Source: Candidatus Woesearchaeota archaeon
GTDB taxonomy: Archaea > Nanobdellota > Nanobdellia > Woesearchaeales > GCA-2686295
Length of the DNA: 52,243 nt
Assembly (NCBI GenBank): GCA_013202845.1
Contig: JABMPT010000001.1
Coordinates: 1 to 52,243, forward strand
Direction of reading: 5' to 3'
Shown: piece after piece, positions 42,449 through 52,148 of the stretch
Numbering within the stretch: the stretch's first letter is position 1
Layout of the letters: every line of letters begins with the position of its first letter
Translations under genes and position numbers: made by a program
The notes under the pieces: generated by a model
Seen by the model: the letters and a program-made list of their open reading frames with translations, nothing else
Told to the model about the DNA's origin: nothing
Database searches by the model: none

Positions 42449-43534
42449 CTAGAATTGGACAAATTTAATCTTGTCAATCTGTTTTCTGGCTTTTTCTAAT
42501 TTCTTGTTGAAATCTTTCATAAAGGCAACCATTTTCTCAGCTGCCATCTCCTTTATCTCGCCTGCACTCATCTTTCCTGACTTATATTCTTTGTATATCT
42601 TGTCAAGTTCTTTGTCATCCTCGACCAAGTGCTGCTTTAACATTTCAAAAACCATGCATTTCTCCACCTCTGCGCCTAATCTTCTGTGCTCTTCCAATGT
42701 TGGTCTTCCACCGCTTACAGCTTTCATGATTTTTCTTCTAACAGATTTTTCATCTTCAGGGATTGTGATGCATGATTCTGGTCTTGACTTTGACATCTTC
42801 ATTCTTCCATCCAATGAAGGAGTGTATTTATGATATATAGAGCTTGGTAGGAAAAATTTCTTTGCTTTCATTCTGTTAACAACATCCCTTGAAAGCCTTA
42901 TGTGAGGATCTTGATCTATTCCGACAGGTATGATTCCTGGCATTCTCTCCTTGAATTGCGGATAGAGAACATCTCCAACTTGTGTCACTGCACTCATAAT
43001 CCTGCCAGGGTCAGCAGTTCCATAGATAGCCTTGAATTCGTTTAGAGTTATTTTTCTAGCTGCCTCATAAGCAAACTGAACAACTTCCTTGTTGTCGGAT
43101 TGGAAATAGAAAACTGTTTTTTTAGGATCCAAGCCAAGAGCGATATAAGCAGGTATGTGAAAATTCAGAGCTCTCTTCCTGCCTTCTTCTAAAGTTACTC
43201 CTCTGGCAGCCTGAGCCTCTAAGTCAGCCACAAGAATGTATGCATTTCCTCCATGCTCCTGAAAATACTTAAGGTTTTCGACAACCAGTTTGTTGCCAAG
43301 ATGAATCTCTTCATTGGTTGGCATGATGCCGCTCAAAGCATAGAATGGTTTTTTCTCTTTTATACAGCGAGCAATGATCTTTAAGTCCCGACCAGCAAAA
43401 ACAACGCCTCGTCTCATAGTTTTATTTGGTTTAGGAAAGCTCTTGCTATTAAAAACCTCTAATCCAAAATCTTTTACAGTCTTTGTATAGTCCTTAATCA
43501 GCTCAGAGCCGTAAGGATCAATTATTTTTGTCAT
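42449..43534 (-). CDS. trpS: Tryptophanyl-tRNA synthetase
   Basis: Class Ic synthetase of the archaeal/eukaryotic TrpRS group. The HIGH-type motif is EIHLGNK. The KMSKS motif is intact (GRMKMSKSRPES). Further blocks are FYALSGIMPTNE, YFQSDNKEVVQFAYE, PVGIDQDPHIRLSRDV and AVSGGRPTLEEHRRLG, where archaeal/eukaryotic forms differ from bacterial ones. At 361 residues it is full length. It overlaps the end of the racemase-like gene by 17 bp and is thus the second gene of that transcript. A GGTGAT site precedes the start. Confidence 0.95.
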   Translation of the reverse strand: MTKIIDPYGSELIKDYTKTVKDFGLEVFNSKSFPKPNKTMRRGVVFAGRDLKIIARCIKEKKPFYALSGIMPTNEEIHLGNKLVVENLKYFQEHGGNAYILVADLEAQAARGVTLEEGRKRALNFHIPAYIALGLDPKKTVFYFQSDNKEVVQFAYEAARKITLNEFKAIYGTADPGRIMSAVTQVGDVLYPQFKERMPGIIPVGIDQDPHIRLSRDVVNRMKAKKFFLPSSIYHKYTPSLDGRMKMSKSRPESCITIPEDEKSVRRKIMKAVSGGRPTLEEHRRLGAEVEKCMVFEMLKQHLVEDDKELDKIYKEYKSGKMSAGEIKEMAAEKMVAFMKDFNKKLEKARKQIDKIKFVQF

Positions 43535-44237
43535 GATATATCACCTTTTCTTTGTTTAATATAAATTTTTTTATTGTAGCATCAACTAATAGGTCAATAG
43601 TGTTTATAGTTGGAAGATTTTCTTTTCCAAGCATAACCCCGAACTCTGTGCACCCAAGAATTATTTTTTTCACACCTCTTTCTAAGTATTTTTCACAGAT
43701 TTTTTTAGTAATTTTTATCTGTTCTTCTTTTTTGAATCCTTTATTAAAATTGAAAATAGCCTTTGATAATGTTTCTAATTCTTTCTCATTTGGCTTAGAA
43801 GAATTGATTTCTCGGAACTCATATAGCCCGCTATTAATAGTTAGAGGCGTTCCAATAACTAACACTTTCTGAATATCATTTTTAATAAGGAATTTTTTTA
43901 TTTCTTCTCTAAGATCCAGTATAGGTGTGTTAATTATTTTTTGGAATTTATTATGAAATAGATGTATGGTATTACAAACCATAACTATGAAATCTACTCC
44001 GAAAGTGTGTAATTCTCTCAATCCAGAAATATAATTTTCTAAATCATTCTTTAAAACTTTTATCCCTATTAGTTCAGGAGCAGGTATGCTGTTAATAATG
44101 ATTTGGGGAAAATCTTTGTTATTATCTATTAACTCTCTAGTTTGTAATTCATTTATGAGTTTATTATAGAATTCTCCGGTAGCTTCAGGTCCAATGCCTC
44201 CTAATACACCTATTTTACAAGAGCCACCGAGAATCAC
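43518..44237 (-). CDS. Aspartate/glutamate racemase family protein
   Basis: A 239-residue PLP-independent racemase-fold protein. The N-terminal nucleotide-like loop is KIGVLGGIGPEATGEFY, the first catalytic cysteine lies in FIVMVCNTIH, and the second in KIILGCTEFGVM, matching the paired-cysteine mechanism. The YxxL and GTPLTINS blocks are also family-like. Archaea lack peptidoglycan, so D-Asp supply or another racemisation is more likely than murein synthesis. The start is GTG 44237; no better initiator is in frame before the KIGVLGG block, and a ~100-nt leader lies upstream. It precedes trpS. Confidence 0.86.
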   Translation of the reverse strand: MILGGSCKIGVLGGIGPEATGEFYNKLINELQTRELIDNNKDFPQIIINSIPAPELIGIKVLKNDLENYISGLRELHTFGVDFIVMVCNTIHLFHNKFQKIINTPILDLREEIKKFLIKNDIQKVLVIGTPLTINSGLYEFREINSSKPNEKELETLSKAIFNFNKGFKKEEQIKITKKICEKYLERGVKKIILGCTEFGVMLGKENLPTINTIDLLVDATIKKFILNKEKVIYHDKNN

Positions 44238-44394
44238 CTTTTAGAGAATTATCTAAGAAAAAGTCGGGCCTATACCCAAAAACAATCACTTTTTTGTTTC
44301 ATAAGAGGAGGAGAGTTTTTTTCCTATATAAATCTTTCCTCTAAACCATAAATTTTATAAACAAAATATCAATCTCGAAGTATAGGTGATAATC

Positions 44395-44793
44395 ATGACA
44401 ACTATTGGGTTTAGCTTTACAAAGTTGGTGGCTGAAAAGAATAAGTCAATAAAAGGGCAAGTCAATATTGCAAATAATGTTACTATCAAGAATGTTTCTG
44501 AATCAAAGTTAGGTGTTGACTCTAAGAAGAAAACATTGAAATTCGAGTTTCTCTACACTTCAAAATACGAGCCAGGAATAGGCTTAATTGAACTTGGCGG
44601 GGAAACAATCTCATTGTTGGATGAAAAACAGGCAAAAGATGTACTAGCTCAGTGGAAGAAAGAGAAGAAGGTGTCAAAAGAAGTTGCCAAAGGTGTTATG
44701 ACTCAAATATTGGCAAAATGTAATGTGCAGGGAGTTGTGCTTAGCAGGGACATAAACCTTCCTCCTCCAATACCTCTTCCAAAAATGAAGTAA
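44395..44793 (+). CDS. Conserved archaeal-type protein with PPPIPLP C-terminus, unknown
   Basis: A 132-residue soluble protein, beta-rich at the front (GFSFTKLVAEKNKSIKGQVNIA, LKFEFLYTSKYEPGIGLIELGG) and helical near 80-110 (KDVLAQWKKEKKVSKEVAKGVM), ending in NLPPPIPLPKMK. I recognise the pattern as one recurring in archaeal genomes without an assigned role; the front half has some look of a SecB-like or ribosome-associated barrel, but that is not a safe call. The start is ATG 44395, chosen over GTG 44386 because AGGTGAT is 4 nt upstream. It precedes the CDC48 gene by 76 bp. Confidence 0.62.
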   Translation: MTTIGFSFTKLVAEKNKSIKGQVNIANNVTIKNVSESKLGVDSKKKTLKFEFLYTSKYEPGIGLIELGGETISLLDEKQAKDVLAQWKKEKKVSKEVAKGVMTQILAKCNVQGVVLSRDINLPPPIPLPKMK

Positions 44794-44869
44794 TTTTATT
44801 TTCTTAAAATTTATAAATAGTCATTTATTCCATTTTACATAGCAGGGGTGGTTAAAAATAAGTTCAGAA

Positions 44870-47395
44870 GTGAAACTCAAAGTTGCAGAATCGATACAGG
44901 ATGATGTTAACAAAGGAATAGTTAGAATAGATAGTTCTTTCTTACGAGAGTTGGATATAAGGCCAGGTAATATTGTTGAGATAAGTGGTGAGAGAGCCAC
45001 TGTTGCTATTGCAGACCGTGCATTGCCAGGAGACATGGGGTTGAATATTATTAGGATGGATGGTTTGATAAGAAGGAATGCAAAAACCACTATTGGTGAG
45101 ATGGTTGTTATAAAGAAAGCTGATGTGAAAGAGGCTAAGAAGATAACGATTGCTCCCGCAAGAAAAGGTATTATGATAAAGGCAAGTGCTGAAGTGTTCA
45201 AACAAGGACTTTTGGGAAGAGCAGTGACAAAAGGAGATATTGTATCCCTAGGAGGAACAAGAAGAAGAAAGAACACGATGGCTGGAAGCCCATTTTTTGA
45301 AGATATGTTCTCAATGCTTGATGATACAATGATGGGTTTTGGATTGGGAGATTTGAAATTTGTGGTTGTAGATGTAAATCCAAAACAAGCAGTGCTGATA
45401 ACAGAGCACACACATGTCAATTACACTCCAGAATCAGTGGAAGTAGAAGAAGATAAATTAATAGACACAACTTATGAGGATGTTGGTGGCTTGGAATCAG
45501 AAATAAAGAAAGTCAGAGAGATGGTTGAATTACCGTTGAAACATCCAGAAGTTTTCGAAGCATTAGGTATTGAGCCACCTAAAGGTGTGTTGCTACATGG
45601 TCCACCAGGAACTGGAAAGACCTTGCTTGCAAAAGCAGTAGCAAATGAGACACATGCTCATTTTATACTTATTAATGGTCCTGAAATTATGAGCAAATAC
45701 TATGGACAAAGCGAAGAAAACCTGAGAAAGAAATTTGAGGACGCAGAAAAAAATTCTCCTTCCATAATATTTATAGATGAGATTGATGCGATTGCCTCAA
45801 AAAGAGAGGAAAGCAAAGGAGAAGTCGAGAGAAGAGTCGTTGCGCAGATGTTAGCGTTGATGGATGGCTTGAAAAGCAGAGGAAAAGTTGTTGTAATAGC
45901 AGCTTCAAATATACCAAATTCTCTTGACCCGGCTCTTAGAAGACCTGGAAGATTTGACAGAGAGATAGATATAGGTGTTCCACAGATGGAAGGAAGACTT
46001 GACATATTGAAGATTCATACGCGAAGTATGCCTTTGCAGCCGAGATTTGATATGAAAACTGCTAAATCAATGTTTTCTCAAAAAGTATCTAAACTTAAGA
46101 ATGAACTGAAATCTCTTAAGCTAAAGTCTGATGTTCTTAATATTGAGTCTCACATAAAAAGCAAAACAAAAGATATCGAGAACTATGAAAACTCTTTAAA
46201 AAAGCTAGTAGGTATGGATCAGAAACAATTTTCACAGGTGATGAGGAGAGGCAAAGGAGCTTTAAGCGAAAAGGAAAGGTCATTTGTGTTTGACTTATTA
46301 GTTGAGGACTTTTTGTTTTCAATAGCTAAGGTTACTTATGGTTTTGTAGGTGCTGATCTTGCAGCTCTTGCAAAAGAAGCTGCGATGATAGTTTTGAGAA
46401 GAATATTACCAGATTTTGAATTAGATGATCAAGAACCCATACCACAAGAAGTTCTTGAAAAACTACGACTGACACATGATGATTTCAGAGAATCACTCAA
46501 AGTTGTTAGACCTTCTGCAATGAGGGAAGTGCTTGTCGAAGTACCGCATGTCAAATGGGGGGATGTTGGTGGATTAGAAGAGGTAAAACAGGAACTCATA
46601 GAGGCTGTAGAGTGGCCATTGAAACATGGAGAGGTTTTTTCACGTTTAGGTATTGATCCCCCAAAAGGTGTGCTGATTTATGGAGCTCCTGGTACTGGAA
46701 AGACCTTGCTTGCAAAAGCAGTTGCAACAGAGTCAGAAGCAAATTTTATACTTGTTAAAGGTCCAGAGCTTTTGAGCAAATGGGTTGGTGAAAGCGAGAA
46801 AGCAGTTAGGAAAATATTTGAGAAGGCAAGGCAGACAGCCCCAACTATAATTTTCTTTGATGAAATAGATGCCATGGCTCATAAGAGAACTGCTGGTTCA
46901 AATTCACACGCTAATGAAAGGGTTGTAAACCAATTATTGACAGAAATGGATGGCTTGCAAGAATTGAATGATATTGTCATTGTTGCAGCCACTAACAGAC
47001 CTGATATGATTGACACTGCTTTGTTGAGACCTGGAAGGTTTGACAGAATAGTGTTAACACCTGTGCCTGACAAGAAAACAAGGGAAGCAATATTCAAGGT
47101 TCATACCAAAGGAATGTCTGTAGCTAAAGATTTTAACCTGAAAAAATTAGTTGAGCAGACAGACAAATATGTTGGTGCAGATATAGAATCTGTTTGCAGA
47201 GAAGCAGCTATTATGGCATTAAGAGCTGATATGAAAGCAAAAACTGTCAAGATGAAATTCTTTGAAGAAGCCTTGGGTAAGGTGGGAGCTTCAGCAACCA
47301 AGGAAATAGAAGAAGCTTATGAAAAATTGAAAGGTCAGTTTACTCAAGCTCGTGGAAAAAGTATGCAAGAAGAAAAACCTGCATATTATGGCTAA
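44870..47395 (+). CDS. CDC48/VAT two-ring AAA ATPase with coiled-coil insert
   Basis: An unfoldase of the VCP/p97 group. The N-domain (about 1-130) has the double-psi barrel ([13 protein letters not shown]). D1 has Walker A GPPGTGKT at about 244-251 and [15 protein letters not shown]2 has Walker A GAPGTGKT at about 605-612 and [14 protein letters not shown], with [22 protein letters not shown] between the rings. At 841 residues it is longer than VAT (about 745). The surplus is a Lys/Glu-rich helical insert of some 85 residues (about 395-485) between the D1 ATPase and the [15 protein letters not shown] helix. The start is GTG 44870; no ATG in frame upstream fits. Confidence 0.92.
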   Translation: MKLKVAESIQDDVNKGIVRIDSSFLRELDIRPGNIVEISGERATVAIADRALPGDMGLNIIRMDGLIRRNAKTTIGEMVVIKKADVKEAKKITIAPARKGIMIKASAEVFKQGLLGRAVTKGDIVSLGGTRRRKNTMAGSPFFEDMFSMLDDTMMGFGLGDLKFVVVDVNPKQAVLITEHTHVNYTPESVEVEEDKLIDTTYEDVGGLESEIKKVREMVELPLKHPEVFEALGIEPPKGVLLHGPPGTGKTLLAKAVANETHAHFILINGPEIMSKYYGQSEENLRKKFEDAEKNSPSIIFIDEIDAIASKREESKGEVERRVVAQMLALMDGLKSRGKVVVIAASNIPNSLDPALRRPGRFDREIDIGVPQMEGRLDILKIHTRSMPLQPRFDMKTAKSMFSQKVSKLKNELKSLKLKSDVLNIESHIKSKTKDIENYENSLKKLVGMDQKQFSQVMRRGKGALSEKERSFVFDLLVEDFLFSIAKVTYGFVGADLAALAKEAAMIVLRRILPDFELDDQEPIPQEVLEKLRLTHDDFRESLKVVRPSAMREVLVEVPHVKWGDVGGLEEVKQELIEAVEWPLKHGEVFSRLGIDPPKGVLIYGAPGTGKTLLAKAVATESEANFILVKGPELLSKWVGESEKAVRKIFEKARQTAPTIIFFDEIDAMAHKRTAGSNSHANERVVNQLLTEMDGLQELNDIVIVAATNRPDMIDTALLRPGRFDRIVLTPVPDKKTREAIFKVHTKGMSVAKDFNLKKLVEQTDKYVGADIESVCREAAIMALRADMKAKTVKMKFFEEALGKVGASATKEIEEAYEKLKGQFTQARGKSMQEEKPAYYG

Positions 47396-47401
47396 CTGCA
47401 A

Positions 47402-47414
47402 AAATTTTATAAAC
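47402..47414 (+). promoter_or_regulatory. TATA box of gatD
   Basis: ATTTTATAAACTT lies about 27 bp before ATG 47436 with no ribosome-binding site. Confidence 0.6.
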
Positions 47415-47435
47415 TTCTAACTTTATTCTTTTCAT

Positions 47436-48719
47436 ATGGCTAAGGCAGGGGATAAAGTAAAGGTTTTCTACAAGAAAGAAACTATTGAAGGAGTTTTGAT
47501 GCCTGAAGAAGATTCTAAGTTTATTTTTGTAAAATTAGATAGTGGTTATAATATTGGTTTAAAGAAAAGCCTTGTGAAGAAAATTGATGTTGTAAAGGTA
47601 AAAAAGAGTGTGAAAAGTAAGTCAAAGAAAATTGCTTCTAAGAAAGGCTTGCCAAAGATATCCATACTGAACACAGGTGGTACAATAACTTCAAAAGTTG
47701 ACTATTCTACAGGTGCTGTGACTGCGAAATTCACTCCTGAAGAAGTCCTTGAACTGTTTCCAGCTGTAAGGAATATTGCAAATATAGACGCAGTCATGGT
47801 AAGAAACATCATGTCTGAGAATATGAGATTTGATCATTACAATCTAATGGCAAAAGCTGTTGAGAAAGAAGTTAAGAAAGGTGTTTCAGGAGTTATTATT
47901 GCTCATGGAACAGATACATTGCATTATTCGTCAGCAGCTCTAAGCTTTGCTCTTGAAGGAATTAACATTCCAGTTGTTTTTGTAGGTAGTCAGCGAAGTA
48001 GCGACAGACCAAGCACAGACTCTTTGGTAAATCTTGTTTCTGCAACAATGTTCATTACGCAGACAAAATACAAAGGAGTCTTCCTATGTATGCATGAAAA
48101 CAATTCTGATAATACCTGCATTGTCTCTTCAGGAACAAAGGTCAGAAAGATGCACACCTCAAGAAGAGATGCTTTTAGACCAATAAACACTCCTCCTGTT
48201 GCAATTATAGATTATGAAAAGAAAAAGATAAAGAAAATAGCAAAGGAGAAAAAAGCTGTCGGTAAGTTTCAATTAAAATTATTTAATCCAAAACTGAAAG
48301 TTGGAATGTTTAAGTTTCATACAAATATTTATGCAGAGCAATTAGAGCCTTACAAAAAATTCGATGCTTTGCTATTGGAAGCATTTGCTCTTGGTCAGGC
48401 TCAGATAATAAAACAGGATGCATTCATGACAGAGAATATGAAGATTGGAAAACTTGTGAAAGAATTGGCAAGAAAAATGCCAGTTGCAGTTGCAAGCCAA
48501 TGCATATATGGAAGGATCGACATGAATGTTTATTCTGAAGGAAGAGAGTTGCAGAAGCTTGGAGTTATCGGCAACTACACAGACATGACTCCTGAAACAG
48601 CTTTTATAAAACTAGCTTGGTTATTGAGTAATCATAAAAAAAATGTTAGAAAATTATTCTCTGAAAACATTCGTGGCGAAATCTCTGAAAGGAGTGAGAA
48701 AGAGGGATTCTTAGTTTAA
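47436..48719 (+). CDS. gatD: Glu-tRNA(Gln) amidotransferase subunit D
   Basis: Asparaginase-like subunit that liberates ammonia from Gln or Asn for GatE. An N-terminal SH3-like tudor segment (GDKVKVFYKKETIEGVLMP) and a basic linker precede the asparaginase domain. The catalytic Thr pair is T80-G-G-T83 (LNTGGTITS) and the second motif is H157-G-T159-D160-T161, with Lys in SGTKVRKMHT. The GSQRSSDRPSTDS block is GatD-specific. At 427 residues it is normal. GatE is encoded 0.6 kb downstream, separated by an opposite-strand gene. Confidence 0.94.
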   Translation: MAKAGDKVKVFYKKETIEGVLMPEEDSKFIFVKLDSGYNIGLKKSLVKKIDVVKVKKSVKSKSKKIASKKGLPKISILNTGGTITSKVDYSTGAVTAKFTPEEVLELFPAVRNIANIDAVMVRNIMSENMRFDHYNLMAKAVEKEVKKGVSGVIIAHGTDTLHYSSAALSFALEGINIPVVFVGSQRSSDRPSTDSLVNLVSATMFITQTKYKGVFLCMHENNSDNTCIVSSGTKVRKMHTSRRDAFRPINTPPVAIIDYEKKKIKKIAKEKKAVGKFQLKLFNPKLKVGMFKFHTNIYAEQLEPYKKFDALLLEAFALGQAQIIKQDAFMTENMKIGKLVKELARKMPVAVASQCIYGRIDMNVYSEGRELQKLGVIGNYTDMTPETAFIKLAWLLSNHKKNVRKLFSENIRGEISERSEKEGFLV

Positions 48720-48724
48720 AAATT

Positions 48725-49174
48725 TTAGAACCAAATATCAATTTGTAGTTTCTTTTTTTTGGTTATGCCACCACAGGCAGTATTGCATCGTCCAGCGCTT
48801 ATGGCATATCCACAACTGCTACAAGCGTTTCCCCAGCTTTCTATTATAGGGTTTCCTTCTTCATCTTCAAAGGCTATCGCTCCTTCTTTTAGTTTGTCGA
48901 AGTCAACTCTCTCTATAAGTTCTTTTATCTTTTCAATTTCCTTTAGAGCGACTTTTTTCTCTTTTAGGATATCATCTATCTCTTTCAAAGCATCCTCCTT
49001 TGTCATGCTACTAGATATTATGTAGCTTTCCTTTGAAAGAAAAGTTCCTGGCTTCACAGCTTGTCCACCAGTAGTTTCACATGTTTTGTTGGAAAACAAA
49101 GCGAATATTCCTATGATTGCAATGATTCCTACCATTACTAGCAGTCCAACATAATGTTGTTTTGCTTTTGTCAT
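48725..49174 (-). CDS. Small signal-anchored cysteine-rich protein, unknown
   Basis: A 149-residue protein with an N-terminal membrane anchor (about 9-27, VGLLVMVGIIAIIGIFALF), a charged helical stem (about 55-105, DALKEIDDILKEKKVALKEIEKIKELIERV) and a small C-terminal module with five cysteines (NACSSCGYAISAGRCNTACGG). The module may bind zinc or form disulfides outside the cell; a C32 lies just after the anchor. No family recognised. It lies between gatD and gatE on the opposite strand. Confidence 0.65.
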   Translation of the reverse strand: MTKAKQHYVGLLVMVGIIAIIGIFALFSNKTCETTGGQAVKPGTFLSKESYIISSSMTKEDALKEIDDILKEKKVALKEIEKIKELIERVDFDKLKEGAIAFEDEEGNPIIESWGNACSSCGYAISAGRCNTACGGITKKKKLQIDIWF

Positions 49175-49257
49175 GAATTATCTTTTGCTTTAGTTTTATA
49201 TAAACTTTTTTCTTTTTCTCTAAAAATTTAAAAACTTAAATATTGCTTCTAATCCAA

Positions 49258-49269
49258 AGATATAAAAAG
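49258..49269 (+). promoter_or_regulatory. TATA box of gatE
   Basis: GATATAAAAAGT lies about 27 bp before ATG 49291; no ribosome-binding site is present. Confidence 0.6.
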
Positions 49270-49290
49270 TCTTAATTCTATCTTTTATTT

Positions 49291-50712
49291 ATGGATTACA
49301 AAAAGTTAGGTTTTAAATCTGGTATTGAGATTCATCAACAACTTGAAGGGAAAAAACTCTTTTGTAATTGTACAACTGAGATAAAAAAAGAAAAACCAGA
49401 CTATACTTTTGACAGACGCTTAAGAGCCAGCGCGGGTGAATCAGGAGAGGTTGATGTAGCTGCTGCTCATGAACAGGCAAAAAGCAAACTATTTACGTAC
49501 AGGGGGTATGATGATGTGACTTGCTTGGTGGAAATGGATGAAGAACCACCACAGCCAATAAATCAGAAAGCTTTGGAAACAACTTTGCAGGTCGCGAAAA
49601 TGCTGAATTGTGAAGTCATTGATAAGGTCCAAATGATGAGGAAAACAGTTGTTGACGGCTCTAATACTTCTGGTTTTCAGAGAACTGCTTTAGTTGGAAG
49701 GAATGGTTATGTGAAAATAGGAAATAAAAAATTTGGAATACCATCTGTTTGCCTTGAGGAAGAAGCATGTCAGGTCATGAAGAGAACAAAGGATCACGAT
49801 GTCTATAACCTTTCAAGATTAGGAATTCCATTGATAGAAATAGCGACTGATCCTGATATGAAGACTCCTGAAGAATGTAAGGATGTTGCTGCAAAGATAG
49901 GCATGATTCTTAGAAGCACAGGCGCATGCAAGAGAGGCATCGGAAGTATAAGACAGGATGTTAATATATCCATTAAAGGTGCTGAAAGAACAGAAATCAA
50001 AGGATTTCAGGATTTGAAAAGCATACCAAAAGTTGTTAATCATGAAATAAAGAGGCAGCAGGATATGATTAAGAAAAAGAAGAAGATAAACAAAGAAGTC
50101 AGAAAGGCAGAGTCAGATTTCACAACTTCCTTCTTAAGACCGATGCCAGGCGCGGCAAGGATGTATCCAGAAACAGATATTCCGACAATCACTCCAGAAT
50201 TGAAGAAGTTCAAAACTATTGAAACTCATGATGATAAAATAAAGAGATACAAGAAAAGTTATGGCTTGAATGATGATTTTGCAAAGCTCGCTGTGAAATA
50301 TGAAGATAGAGAAGGTATAAATTTAGAAACTTACTTTAAGAAATATAAATTAGAACCAAAATTTATAGTCCAATATTTTACAACAATACCAAAAGAAGTG
50401 AAAAAAAGATTTTCTGTTGAAGTTGATGTTAAAAAAGTTTCAGATAAGATACTTGAAAAATCACAATCCGGAGAACTAAGTACTGGAACTGCAGTCGTTG
50501 ATTTACTTGCTGATTATGGCAAGACGAAAAAATTGAATTTTAATAAGTTTAAAGGAGTTTCTTCAGGTAACCTTGAAAAAGAGATAAAGAAAATAGTGGA
50601 GAAAAACAAGAATGCGCCAATAGGTGCTTTGATGGGAATGGTAATGGGAAAATTCCGAGGAAAGGTTGATGGTAAGAAAGCAATGGAAATTCTGAAGAGA
50701 TATTTGGAGTGA
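49291..50712 (+). CDS. gatE: Glu-tRNA(Gln) amidotransferase subunit E, without GAD insertion
   Basis: GatB/GatE-family kinase and amidotransferase that, with GatD, converts Glu-tRNA(Gln) to Gln-tRNA(Gln). The N-terminus GFKSGIEIHQQLEGKKLFC, the CNC zinc cysteines, and RQDVNISI, KGFQDLKSIPKVV, FLRPMPGAARMYPETDIP are clear. The GAD (AspRS-like) domain inserted in normal GatE (about 610-630 residues) is absent: after KKKKKINKEVRKAE the chain goes straight to the FLRPMPGAARMYPETD block. The result is 473 residues. The YqeY-like C-terminal tail is kept. GatE rather than GatB because of this block and the GatD partner. Confidence 0.92.
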   Translation: MDYKKLGFKSGIEIHQQLEGKKLFCNCTTEIKKEKPDYTFDRRLRASAGESGEVDVAAAHEQAKSKLFTYRGYDDVTCLVEMDEEPPQPINQKALETTLQVAKMLNCEVIDKVQMMRKTVVDGSNTSGFQRTALVGRNGYVKIGNKKFGIPSVCLEEEACQVMKRTKDHDVYNLSRLGIPLIEIATDPDMKTPEECKDVAAKIGMILRSTGACKRGIGSIRQDVNISIKGAERTEIKGFQDLKSIPKVVNHEIKRQQDMIKKKKKINKEVRKAESDFTTSFLRPMPGAARMYPETDIPTITPELKKFKTIETHDDKIKRYKKSYGLNDDFAKLAVKYEDREGINLETYFKKYKLEPKFIVQYFTTIPKEVKKRFSVEVDVKKVSDKILEKSQSGELSTGTAVVDLLADYGKTKKLNFNKFKGVSSGNLEKEIKKIVEKNKNAPIGALMGMVMGKFRGKVDGKKAMEILKRYLE

Positions 50713-50716
50713 TTCT

Positions 50717-51493
50717 ATGAAAATCATATCTTGGAATGTAAATGGAATTAGGGCTTGCTTGAAGAAAGGGTTTTTAGATTTTGTAAAAAAAGAAGATCCT
50801 GACATAATTTGCATTCAGGAAACAAAAGCTCATCCTGATCAGGTTGACTTAGTCTTGGATAATTACAAATATCATTACTGGAATTCTGCAGAAAAAAAAG
50901 GGTATTCTGGCACAGCAGTGTTTTCAAAGACAGAACCTTATGCAATAATATATGGTATGGGTATTGAAGAACATGATAATGAAGGCAGAGTTATCGCTTT
51001 GGAATTTGACAAATATTTTTTGGTGAATGTTTATACACCGAATTCTCAAAGGGAACTTACAAGATTGGATTATAGAACTAAGTGGGATGATGATTTCAGA
51101 AAGTTCATAAAAAACCTGGAAAAAAAGAAACTAGTTATTGTCTGCGGAGACTTGAACGTTGCTCACAAGGAAATTGATTTGAAGAATCCTCAAACAAATA
51201 AAACAACTTCTTCTAGACCAGGAAATGCGGGATTCACAGACACTGAGAGGGAAAGTATGACAAATCATTTAGAAGCAGGTTTTGTAGACACTTTCAGACA
51301 TTTCTATCCTGATAAAGAACATGAATACACTTGGTGGAGCTATATGTTCAATGCCCGCGCCAACAATGTGGGTTGGCGTATAGATTATTTTTTAGTTTCA
51401 AAAGCATTAACTAAAAAACTCAAGGATGCGTTTATTTTACCAAATGTTATGGGTTCTGATCATTGTCCTATTGGCATTCTCTTGAAACAATGA
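50717..51493 (+). CDS. xth: Exodeoxyribonuclease III / AP endonuclease
   Basis: Magnesium-dependent endonuclease of base-excision repair. ISWNVNGIRACLKKGF, the catalytic glutamate in CIQETKAHPDQ, VCGDLNVAH with the catalytic Asp and Asn, GWRIDYFLVS and the closing GSDHCPIGI are all present in order. At 258 residues it is the usual length. It starts 4 bp after gatE, with a weak GGAGTGATTC site near, so it is probably co-transcribed with gatE. Confidence 0.95.
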   Translation: MKIISWNVNGIRACLKKGFLDFVKKEDPDIICIQETKAHPDQVDLVLDNYKYHYWNSAEKKGYSGTAVFSKTEPYAIIYGMGIEEHDNEGRVIALEFDKYFLVNVYTPNSQRELTRLDYRTKWDDDFRKFIKNLEKKKLVIVCGDLNVAHKEIDLKNPQTNKTTSSRPGNAGFTDTERESMTNHLEAGFVDTFRHFYPDKEHEYTWWSYMFNARANNVGWRIDYFLVSKALTKKLKDAFILPNVMGSDHCPIGILLKQ

Positions 51494-51497
51494 TTAA

Positions 51498-51509
51498 TTT
51501 TTTATATCT
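51498..51509 (+). promoter_or_regulatory. TATA box of the phospholipid pair
   Basis: ATTTTTTATATC lies about 25 bp before ATG 51528; the mRNA is probably leaderless. Confidence 0.55.
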
Positions 51510-51527
51510 TAAGAGTATTATTTTACC

Positions 51528-52148
51528 ATGATGGGGGTAATTATCACTTTGTTTATTGTAATAGTGGTTTTATTTCTTAGTTTTCACATTTTTCATAAAT
51601 TCTACTTTTTACGGGATCCTGCAAGACAGCTTCCTATAGGCAATAATATTGTCTGCCCTGCTGATGGAAAAGTAATAATGGTTAAGAAGTTTGAAAAGAA
51701 CAAAATAGATATTGATAAAAGATTTCTTGGCAAAGTAAAATCTTTCACAAAGGATGTTTCTGACAAAGGTTTCATTGTTTCGATTTTCATGAATGCTTTT
51801 GATGTTCACATAAACAGAGCGCCTATTTCTGGAACTGTGAAATATGTGAAACACATACCTGGAAAATTCATAAATGCTGAAAGACTTGCTTCAACATTTG
51901 AGAATGAGAATGTTCAGATACTTTTTCAGGACGGGAACTTCAAGGTTAAAACAATTCAGATAGCAGGACTGATAGCAAGGAGGATTGTGCCTTTTGTAAA
52001 GGAAAATGAAAAAGTTATTAAAGGTCAAAGAATAGGGCTTATTAAGTTGGGGAGTCAGGTTACTCTTATAATGCCTGCAAATATTAAGGTTAAAGTTCAT
52101 GAAGGCCAAAAAGTTTTTGCAGGTGAGACAATAATTGCTACAAAATGA
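51528..52148 (+). CDS. Phosphatidylserine/archaetidylserine decarboxylase proenzyme
   Basis: Makes the ethanolamine head group of ether lipids. An N-terminal membrane segment (about 3-22) is followed by FLRDPARQLP, the VCPADGKV block, IFMNAFDVHINRAPISG and VQIAG-type GLIARRIVPFV. Self-cleavage at LG-S (S176 in IKLGSQVTLIMP) would yield the pyruvoyl cofactor. At 206 residues it matches the short archaeal/bacterial Psd type. Its stop overlaps the ATG of the next gene (ATGA), so the two membrane-lipid enzymes are coupled. Confidence 0.93.
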   Translation: MMGVIITLFIVIVVLFLSFHIFHKFYFLRDPARQLPIGNNIVCPADGKVIMVKKFEKNKIDIDKRFLGKVKSFTKDVSDKGFIVSIFMNAFDVHINRAPISGTVKYVKHIPGKFINAERLASTFENENVQILFQDGNFKVKTIQIAGLIARRIVPFVKENEKVIKGQRIGLIKLGSQVTLIMPANIKVKVHEGQKVFAGETIIATK

